DNA of 13,247 nucleotides, from assembly GCA_018056045.1 (NCBI GenBank), contig JAGPGI010000033.1:1-13247 (forward strand). Reading direction: 5' to 3'. The notes under the pieces were generated by a model that saw nothing but the letters and a program-made list of their open reading frames with translations, made no database searches and was not told where the DNA came from. The position numbers were made by a program, and so were the translations under genes. Below are positions 7,542-13,247 of the stretch, piece after piece. This DNA comes from Paracoccus sp. (in: a-proteobacteria). GTDB taxonomy: Bacteria; Pseudomonadota; Alphaproteobacteria; Rhodobacterales; Rhodobacteraceae. Within the stretch, counting starts at the first letter, position 1. Every line of letters begins with the position of its first letter.

Positions 7542-8231
7542 TTGGCACGACAGCTGGCCCTTGATCTGACGATGCCGCCGGCCTCGTCACGGGACGATTT
7601 TCTGATCACCGGCGCCAATCGCGACGCGCTGGCCATGCTGGACGCGCCGGAGCGCTGGCCGCAGGGGCGGCTGATGCTGATCGGCGGCCCGGGCGCGGGC
7701 AAGTCGCATCTGGCCGGTTTCTGGGCGGCCGAGCGTGACGCCCAGATCGTGCAGGCCTGGACGCTGAATGCCGGCAATGTCGATGAGCTGATGCCCATGG
7801 GCGGCGCCGTGGTGGTCGAAGACGCCCATGAAATCGGCGGCAATCCGGCGGCGGAACAGGGGCTGTTTCACCTGTGGAACCTGACCGGCGCCCGGCAGGG
7901 GCTGCTTTTGATCACCGCGCAACTGCCGCCGCGCGACTGGGGGATCGTGCTGCCGGATCTGCGCTCGCGGCTGGACACGGCGGCGCAGGCGGTGCTGCCG
8001 CCCCCGGACGAGGCGCTGCTGCCGGCCGTGCTGGTCAAGCTGTTCACCGACCGCCAGATTCAGGTCGCGCCCGAGGTGATCGACTGGCTGGCGCTGCGCA
8101 TGGACCGCGACCTTGATCTGGCGCGGCGCCTTGTTGCGGCCATGGACCGGGAATCGCTGGCGGACCGCCGTGCCATCACCCGCCGCCTTGCCGCCGAACT
8201 TCTGGACAAGCTGGCCCCGCCTGACGCATGA
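7542..8231 (+). CDS. hdaA: Hda/HdaA, DnaA-related regulator of replication initiation
   Basis: The 229-residue protein is an AAA+ domain related to DnaA without its DNA-binding domain. Hda acts with the DNA polymerase clamp to stimulate ATP hydrolysis on DnaA, which stops re-initiation. It has Walker A GGPGAGKS (48-55), Walker B VVVEDAHE (90-97), a sensor 1 strand near LLLITAQ (121-127), the arginine-finger region LPDLRSRL (137-144) and sensor 2 DLDLARRL (190-197). Residues 4-9 are QLALDL, which fits the N-terminal clamp-binding QL-x-L-x-L motif of Hda. This supports the TTG start at 7542, since the next start (ATG at about 7572) would delete the motif. The gene begins 3 bp after the permease stop and probably depends on translational coupling, as no strong ribosome-binding site lies at good spacing. 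DnaA itself is excluded by length and the missing C-terminal domain. Confidence 0.88.
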   Translation: MARQLALDLTMPPASSRDDFLITGANRDALAMLDAPERWPQGRLMLIGGPGAGKSHLAGFWAAERDAQIVQAWTLNAGNVDELMPMGGAVVVEDAHEIGGNPAAEQGLFHLWNLTGARQGLLLITAQLPPRDWGIVLPDLRSRLDTAAQAVLPPPDEALLPAVLVKLFTDRQIQVAPEVIDWLALRMDRDLDLARRLVAAMDRESLADRRAITRRLAAELLDKLAPPDA

Positions 8232-8259
8232 TCCCTGCGCCTTTCCCGACCCGAGCGAC

Positions 8260-10425
8260 ATGACCCAATCCGATTTCCTGAAATTCCCGTTCCCCGTTCC
8301 CACCAAACTGGCCGATGGCCCGCCCGAGGGCCCGTCGCGGTTTTTTAACCGCGAGATCAGTTGGCTGGCCTTCAACTGGCGGGTGCTGGACGAGGCGCGC
8401 AATCCCCGTGTGCCGCTGCTGGAACGGCTGCGTTTCCTGTCGATCTCGGCCACCAACCTTGACGAATTCTACACCGTTCGCGTCGCCGGCCTGCGCGAGC
8501 TGGTCCGCGAGGGAAACACCACCCACTCTGATGACGGGCTGACGGCGGCCCAGCAACTGGCGCTGGTCAATTCCGATGCCCGCCGCCTGATGGGCGCGCA
8601 GCAGGCGGTCTGGAACGGGCTGCGGCGCGAGCTGGAGCTGGTCGATATCACCATCCTGTCGCGCTCGCGCGTGACCCGCGCCGAAGAGGAATTCCTGCGC
8701 CGGCATTTCGTCGAACAGGTGTTCCCGGTGCTGTCGCCCCTGGCCATCGACCCGGCGCATCCGTTCCCCTTCATCCCGAATACCGGCTTTTCGCTGGCGC
8801 TGGAGCTTGCGCGCGAAAGCGACGGGCGGCGGATGCAGGCGCTCTTGCCGATCCCCCAGCAGGTCGCGCGGTTCATCCCGCTGCCCGGCGGCAAGCGCTT
8901 CCTGCGGCTGGAGGACCTGCTGCTGATGCATCTGCCCAGCCTGTTCCCGGGCTATCGCGACATCGGCCATTGCGCCTTTCGGGTGCTGCGCGACAGCGAC
9001 CTTGAGGTCGAGGAAGAGGCCGAGGATCTGGTGCGCGAATTCGAGACGGCGCTGAAACGGCGCCGCCGCGGCTCGGTCATCCGGCTGAAGATCACCTCGG
9101 GCGCCCCTGACCGGCTGCGCGGCCTGATCATGGAGGAATTGCAGGTCAATCCCGAAGAGGTCGTCGAGGTCGAGGGCCTGCTGGGCATGGCCGATCTGCG
9201 CGAACTGATTCTGGACAGCCGCCGCGACCTGCAATGGCCCAGCTTCAGCCCGCGCGTGCCCGAGCGGGTTCAGGACCATGACGGCGACATGTTCGCGGCG
9301 ATCCGCCAGAAGGACATGCTGCTGCACCACCCCTATGAGACCTTCGACATGGTGGTGCGCTTTCTGGCGCAGGCGGCGCGCGACCCCGATGTGCTGGCGA
9401 TCAAGCAGACGCTTTACCGTACCTCGCGCGACAGCCCGATCGTGGACGCGCTGTGCGAGGCCGCCGAATCGGGCAAGTCGGTCACCGCGCTGGTGGAACT
9501 GAAAGCGCGCTTCGACGAGGCCGCCAATATCCGCCAGTCGCGGCGGCTGGAACGCTCGGGCGCGCATGTCGTCTATGGCTTCGTGAACTACAAGACCCAT
9601 GCCAAGATCAGCGCGGTCGTCCGGCGCGAGGGCGACCAGCTGGTCACCTATACCCATTTCGGCACCGGCAACTATCACCCGATCACCGCCAAGGTCTACA
9701 CCGACCTGTCGCTCTTTACCTGCGATGCGGCGCTGGGGCGCGATGCGTCCAAGGTGTTCAATTTCCTGTCGGGCTATGTGCAGCCGGACGGGCTGGAAAA
9801 CATGGCGATCTCGCCCATCGACATGAAGGAACGCCTGCTGGAACTGATCGCCCGCGAGGCGGATTTTGCCAGCCGTGGCCGGCCCGCCGCGATCTGGGCC
9901 AAGATGAACAGCCTGATCGAAAAGGACGTGATCGACGCGCTTTATGCTGCCAGTCAGGCCGGCGTGCGCATCAATCTGGTCATTCGCGGCATCTGCGGGC
10001 TGCGCCCCGGCATCAAGGGCCTGTCGGAAAACATCCGCGTCAAATCCATCGTCGGCCGGTTTCTGGAACATTCCCGCATCGTCTGTTTCGGCAATGGCTT
10101 CGGCCTGCCCTCGAAAAAGGCGCGGGTCTTCATCAGCTCGGCCGACTGGATGGGGCGCAACCTGTCGCGCCGGGTCGAGACGCTGATCGAATGCTTCAAC
10201 GAGACGGTGAAGGCGCAGATCACCAGCCAGATCATGGCCGCCAATATGGCCGATGAGGCGCAAAGCTGGCTGTTGCAGCCCGACGGGCGCTACCTGCGCT
10301 ATTTGCCCGCAGGGCGCGACGATCTGTTCTCGTGTCACAAGTTCTTCATGGAAAACCCGTCTCTTTCGGGGCGTGGGACGGCCGGAGCCCGCGACGTTCC
10401 GGCGCTGACGCATTCGACGGATTGA
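8260..10425 (+). CDS. ppk1: Polyphosphate kinase 1
   Basis: Ppk1 reversibly transfers the gamma phosphate of ATP to a growing polyphosphate chain. The 721-residue product has the standard order: N-terminal helical domain beginning [20 protein letters not shown], head domain, and two phospholipase-D-like catalytic domains. The two catalytic histidines are His447 in KTHAKI and His604 in FLEHSR. Their spacing of 157 residues equals that of E. coli His435 and His592. Further signatures are [36 protein letters not shown] and [10 protein letters not shown]. The frame is open back to 8113 inside hda, but the ATG at 8260 is used because the upstream stretch looks like out-of-frame hda; this leaves a 28-bp gap. 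Only a weak GAG precedes the ATG. It sits between hda and ppx, so polyphosphate synthesis and degradation are probably co-expressed. Confidence 0.96.
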   Translation: MTQSDFLKFPFPVPTKLADGPPEGPSRFFNREISWLAFNWRVLDEARNPRVPLLERLRFLSISATNLDEFYTVRVAGLRELVREGNTTHSDDGLTAAQQLALVNSDARRLMGAQQAVWNGLRRELELVDITILSRSRVTRAEEEFLRRHFVEQVFPVLSPLAIDPAHPFPFIPNTGFSLALELARESDGRRMQALLPIPQQVARFIPLPGGKRFLRLEDLLLMHLPSLFPGYRDIGHCAFRVLRDSDLEVEEEAEDLVREFETALKRRRRGSVIRLKITSGAPDRLRGLIMEELQVNPEEVVEVEGLLGMADLRELILDSRRDLQWPSFSPRVPERVQDHDGDMFAAIRQKDMLLHHPYETFDMVVRFLAQAARDPDVLAIKQTLYRTSRDSPIVDALCEAAESGKSVTALVELKARFDEAANIRQSRRLERSGAHVVYGFVNYKTHAKISAVVRREGDQLVTYTHFGTGNYHPITAKVYTDLSLFTCDAALGRDASKVFNFLSGYVQPDGLENMAISPIDMKERLLELIAREADFASRGRPAAIWAKMNSLIEKDVIDALYAASQAGVRINLVIRGICGLRPGIKGLSENIRVKSIVGRFLEHSRIVCFGNGFGLPSKKARVFISSADWMGRNLSRRVETLIECFNETVKAQITSQIMAANMADEAQSWLLQPDGRYLRYLPAGRDDLFSCHKFFMENPSLSGRGTAGARDVPALTHSTD

Positions 10426-10492
10426 CGCAAAGGGCGAATTGCCCCATCCAGCTTCTACCGCCCGATGCGGTAACGGAATCGAGAGGAACCCG
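10426..10492 (+). other. ppk1-ppx gap with two small hairpins
   Basis: This 67-bp gap holds GGGC-GAATT-GCCC (10432-10444) and TACCGC-CCGAT-GCGGTA (10456-10472), both perfect short stems with 5-nt loops. The second ends about 10 nt before the AGAGGA ribosome-binding site of ppx. Neither has a U-tract. They may mark an RNA processing site or tune ppx expression relative to ppk1, or they may be chance structures in GC-rich DNA. Confidence 0.3.
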
Positions 10493-12028
10493 ATGAACGG
10501 TGTCGTGACCGCAAGCGGAGAAACCATCGAGCCCTTTGGCCGCTCGTTGTTCGAGCGCGCCTCGGAACGGGCGCTGAGCCGCGTGGGCGTGGTCGATGTC
10601 GGATCGAACTCGATCCGGATGGTGGTGTTCGACGGGGCCGCGCGCTCGCCGGCCTATTTCTACAATGAAAAGGTGATGGCGGGTCTGGGGCAGGGGCTGG
10701 CCTCGACCGGGATGCTGAACCCCGAGGGCGCGGTGCGCGGCATGGCGGCGCTCAAGCGCTTTGCGGTGCTGGCCGACAGCATGGGGATCAAGCCCTTGAC
10801 CTGCGTGGCCACCGCCGCCGTGCGCGAGGCCAAGGACGGGCCGGCCTTCCGCAAGGCGGTGGAAAAGGAAACCGGGCTGAAGCTTTGGGTCATCGACGGC
10901 GAGGAAGAGGCGCGGCTTTCGGCGCAGGGCGTCCTGCTGGGCTGGCCCGAGGCCAAGGGGCTGGTCTGCGATATCGGCGGCAACTCGATGGAGCTGGCCG
11001 AGGTCGCCAATGGCAAGGTCGGCCGCCGCATCAGCACGCCGCTGGGGCCGTTCCGTCTGCAGCAGGTCAAGGGCGGCGAGCAGGGCCTGCGCGACCATAT
11101 CCGCAAGATCATGGAAGAGGCCGCCGAAAAGCTGGGCCGGGGGCATGAGCAGATCTATCTGGTCGGTGGCTCGTGGCGGGCGATCGGGCGGCTGGACATG
11201 GTGCGCGCTGACTATCCGATGACGGTGCTGCACGAATACCGCATGACCCCCGAGGCGGTGGCGCAGACGGTGAAATGGATCGGCGGCAAGACCATCGCCG
11301 AGATGCGTGCCGCCACCGGCATTTCCCAAAGCCGGATGGAACTGGTGCCGCTGGCCAGTCTGGTGCTGAAGCAACTGGTCGAAAGCCTGAAGCCGAAATC
11401 GCTGGCGGTGTCGTCCTATGGCATCCGCGAGGGGCTGCTCTATGAACAGATGCCCGAGACCCTGCGCCTGCGCGACCCGCTGATCGAGGCGGCGCGATTC
11501 TCGGAACGCCAGATGGCGCGGATGCCGGGTTTCGGCAAGAAGCTCTACCAGTTCCTGCAGCCGCTTTTCGCCAAGGTGCCGCCCGAACGCGACCGGCTGA
11601 TCCGCGCGGCCTGCCTGCTTCATGACACCACCTGGCGCACCCATCCCGATTACCGGGCGGATGCCTGTTTCGACAATGTGACGCGCGCCAATATGGCGGC
11701 GCTGTCGCATCCCGAGCGGGTGTTTCTGGGCCTGTCCTTGCTGCACCGCTACAAGAACAGCCACGCGAATTCGCCCATGGCGCCGCTTTTCGCGCTGCTG
11801 ACCGAACAGGAAACCCGCGACGCCGAGGTTCTGGGCAAGGCCATGCGCTTTGGCGCCATGTTCTCGGTCAAGGATCCGGCCGAGGCGGGCGAGTTGCAGC
11901 TGCATCCCAAGAAAAAGCTGCTTGAACTGCGCCTGACCAAGACCGGCCGCGCGCTGATGGGCGAGGTGGCCGAGGCGCGGTTCCGGGCGCTGGCCGCCGC
12001 GATGGAGCTCGATCCGGTGATCGTCTAG
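10493..12028 (+). CDS. ppx: Ppx/GppA-family phosphatase (exopolyphosphatase)
   Basis: The 511-residue product belongs to the ASKHA-fold phosphatases that remove terminal phosphates from polyphosphate or convert pppGpp to ppGpp. The N-terminal half has phosphate loop 1 VVDVGSNSIRMVVFD (33-47), TAAVREAKDG (107-116), GEEEAR (136-141) containing the likely catalytic Glu, and phosphate loop 2 DIGGNSMEL (160-168), where the more common GGGS is GGNS. The C-terminal part carries an HD-type domain with LLHD (His377, Asp378), as in long Ppx/GppA proteins. The frame is open from 10439, but the ATG at 10493 follows AGAGGA with 6-nt spacing and gives an ordinary N-terminus. Its position right after ppk1 favours exopolyphosphatase, although GppA activity cannot be excluded. 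It is the last gene of the plus-strand group and converges on the dipeptidase gene. Confidence 0.92.
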   Translation: MNGVVTASGETIEPFGRSLFERASERALSRVGVVDVGSNSIRMVVFDGAARSPAYFYNEKVMAGLGQGLASTGMLNPEGAVRGMAALKRFAVLADSMGIKPLTCVATAAVREAKDGPAFRKAVEKETGLKLWVIDGEEEARLSAQGVLLGWPEAKGLVCDIGGNSMELAEVANGKVGRRISTPLGPFRLQQVKGGEQGLRDHIRKIMEEAAEKLGRGHEQIYLVGGSWRAIGRLDMVRADYPMTVLHEYRMTPEAVAQTVKWIGGKTIAEMRAATGISQSRMELVPLASLVLKQLVESLKPKSLAVSSYGIREGLLYEQMPETLRLRDPLIEAARFSERQMARMPGFGKKLYQFLQPLFAKVPPERDRLIRAACLLHDTTWRTHPDYRADACFDNVTRANMAALSHPERVFLGLSLLHRYKNSHANSPMAPLFALLTEQETRDAEVLGKAMRFGAMFSVKDPAEAGELQLHPKKKLLELRLTKTGRALMGEVAEARFRALAAAMELDPVIV

Positions 12029-12124
12029 CCCTGTGCCCCCGCACCGGCGGGCGGCATAGGCAATTCTACGCATATCGAAACGGACAGGTTCTTTTCACCC
12101 GCAAGTTGTGGCAAATATCTGCTT

Positions 12125-12183
12125 ACGGGAGGAGTGATCGAATAACGAGTTCCTGTTGATTGTATCGGATCGCTGCCTCCCGT
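12125..12183 (+). terminator. Large imperfect hairpin between convergent genes, possible terminator
   Basis: ACGGGAGG (12125-12132) pairs perfectly with CCTCCCGT (12176-12183). Inside, GATC (12136-12139) pairs with GATC (12168-12171), and ATA (12142-12144) with TAT (12163-12165), around an 18-nt loop. On the plus strand a pyrimidine-rich TTCCTTCCCCTT follows, not a clean U-tract. The rest of the 165-bp gap between the ppx and dipeptidase stops is less GC-rich than the genes and shows no convincing ORF. A smaller stem CCCGC-ACCG-GCGGG lies just after ppx (12038-12051). Confidence 0.35.
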
Positions 12184-12193
12184 TTCCTTCCCC

Positions 12194-13243
12194 TTACGCG
12201 CCCCAGCTCCGCTCAAGCACGCCAAGCCAGTTGCGCCAGGCGATCTTTTCGGTCAGTTCGCGGCCATAGCCATGGTCCAGCATCGCCTGGACCAGACCCT
12301 GCAGGGCGCTGGCATCGGCCAGATCGGCGGGCATCTCGGCGCCGTCGAAATCCGACCCCAGTGCCACGCCATCCTCGCCCAGATGCGCCAGCAGGTGGTC
12401 CAGATGGCGCAGCATGATCTCATAGCCACGCATCGGCGTGCGCAAGCCCTCGGGATGCAGGAAGCCGATGGCATAGTTCAGCCCGACCAACCCCTTGGTT
12501 TCCGCGATCACCTGCAACTGCCGGTCGGTCAGGTTGCGCGAGCTGGGCGAGACGGCATGGGCGCAGCTATGGGTGGCGACCAGCGGCGCGACCGACAGCG
12601 CCGCGATGTCGTCAAAGCCTTTTTCGTTCAGATGCGACAGGTCCAGCATGATCCGCAACTGGTTGCATTCGCGCACCAGGGCCTTGCCCTCGGGGGTCAG
12701 CCCCGGCCCGGTATCGGGCGATGAGGGGAAGGCAAAGGGCACGCCATGGCCATAGCGGGTCGGGCGCGACCAGACCGGCCCCAGCGAGCGCAGGCCCATC
12801 GCGTGCCAGACATGCAGCGCATCCATATCGGCGATCGGCTCGGCGCCCTCCAGATGCATGATCGCGGCGATGCGGCCGGCGGCCATGGCGCTGCGGATAT
12901 CGGCCGCGGTCTTGCAGATGGTCAGCGTCCCGGTCCGCTCCATCGCCATCAACTGCCCGGCCTGCGCGAAATCATGGGGCAGGGCCACCGAGAGCTGGAC
13001 CTCGTCCGGCAAAGGCAGGGCAAAGGGCGGGTTTTCCTTCAGCAGCGCATGGATGGCGGAATCGGGATCGGGGCTCGAGGGCACCCAGATCGCGAAAAAT
13101 CCCCCCGCCATGCCGCCCGCCCGCATCCGGGGCAGGTCGATATCGCCACTCCCGTCGCCTTCCAGCCAAAGCGCGTCGCGCTTGGGGCCGGCCTCGACCA
13201 TACGCTGCAGAAAATCGTTATGGCCGTCGAAAACGGGAATCAT
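12194..13243 (-). CDS. Membrane dipeptidase-type metallopeptidase (peptidase family M19)
   Basis: The 349-residue protein is related to renal dipeptidase and bacterial M19 dipeptidases, binuclear zinc enzymes that cleave dipeptides including some with D-residues at the C-terminus. Expected metal ligands are visible: His8 and Asp10 in DGHND, bridging Glu132 in MHLEGAEP, His204 in LSHLN and His225 in ATHSCAH. Arg236 in SSRNLTD and Asp298 in GSDFDG fit the substrate-binding positions. Length is typical. There is no signal peptide, so it is probably cytosolic, as in many proteobacterial members. The ATG at 13243 is 4 bp from the window edge, so upstream signals cannot be judged. It runs convergently to ppx and has no evident link to the polyphosphate genes. 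Physiological substrate is unknown. Confidence 0.93.
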   Translation of the reverse strand: MIPVFDGHNDFLQRMVEAGPKRDALWLEGDGSGDIDLPRMRAGGMAGGFFAIWVPSSPDPDSAIHALLKENPPFALPLPDEVQLSVALPHDFAQAGQLMAMERTGTLTICKTAADIRSAMAAGRIAAIMHLEGAEPIADMDALHVWHAMGLRSLGPVWSRPTRYGHGVPFAFPSSPDTGPGLTPEGKALVRECNQLRIMLDLSHLNEKGFDDIAALSVAPLVATHSCAHAVSPSSRNLTDRQLQVIAETKGLVGLNYAIGFLHPEGLRTPMRGYEIMLRHLDHLLAHLGEDGVALGSDFDGAEMPADLADASALQGLVQAMLDHGYGRELTEKIAWRNWLGVLERSWGA

Positions 13244-13247
13244 GGGC

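Noticed and set aside
8113..8259. Upstream extension of the ppk1 frame by 49 codons
   Set aside because: It lies mostly inside hda in another frame, and the residues do not look like Ppk1; ATG 8260 fits.
8176..10527. 783-codon open frame on the minus strand opposite ppk1
   Set aside because: It mirrors ppk1, whose catalytic motifs are intact. The translation is rich in Gln, Arg, His and Gly and has no recognisable domain, as expected for an antisense frame in GC-rich DNA.
10346..12073. 575-codon open frame opposite ppx
   Set aside because: Shadow of ppx with biased, low-complexity composition and no motif.
12025..12225. 66-codon minus-strand frame spanning the ppx-dipeptidase gap
   Set aside because: It overlaps both gene ends, has no visible ribosome-binding site and no recognisable features.
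1..13247. CRISPR arrays, tRNA or rRNA genes, insertion sequences, prophage or toxin-antitoxin pairs
   Set aside because: Looked for and not seen: no regularly spaced repeats, no transposase or integrase motifs, and no structured RNA gene recognised.

Overview
The window is a GC-rich, gene-dense stretch of bacterial chromosome, most likely from an alphaproteobacterium of the Rhodobacterales, with Paracoccus or a close relative as my best guess. This rests on the codon bias, the short mitochondrial-type ProRS without the internal editing domain, and the order AI-2E-family permease, hda, ppk, ppx, which I recall from that group. No rRNA, tRNA, CRISPR, insertion sequence or phage gene was seen.

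Left part (1-4619, all on the minus strand, so transcription runs right to left). This looks like the promoter-proximal end of a surface-polysaccharide cluster. A candidate promoter at about 4646-4674 leads into gmd (GDP-mannose 4,6-dehydratase), then a GDP-fucose-synthase/ColC-type epimerase-reductase, then a ColD-type PLP enzyme. In the third protein the usual PLP-binding lysine is replaced by histidine (His190), the hallmark of sugar 3-dehydrases rather than aminotransferases. Together the three genes fit a complete route from GDP-mannose to GDP-L-colitose, a rare 3,6-dideoxyhexose. They are packed with 0 nt and a 4-nt ATGA overlap. A membrane-anchored CE2-like SGNH esterase follows, then the 5' end of an unidentified gene leaving the left edge. 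No mannose-supplying genes (manB, manC) lie in the window.

Middle (4620-6233). A 137-bp gap holds nested inverted repeats and a 12-bp palindrome flanking the gmd promoter candidate. Then come proS on the minus strand and a divergent intergenic region with promoter candidates on both strands.

Right part (6234-12028, plus strand). A tight group encodes a PerM/AI-2E-family membrane protein, Hda (a DnaA-related replication regulator with an N-terminal clamp-binding motif), polyphosphate kinase Ppk1 and an HD-domain Ppx/GppA phosphatase. Polyphosphate synthesis and breakdown thus sit beside a control protein for replication initiation. A convergent gene for an M19 membrane-dipeptidase-type metallopeptidase (12194-13243, minus) closes the window. 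The gap between it and ppx contains a large imperfect hairpin.

The strongest point of interest is the putative GDP-L-colitose operon with its lysine-to-histidine enzyme. The right half is housekeeping sequence in an ordinary arrangement.
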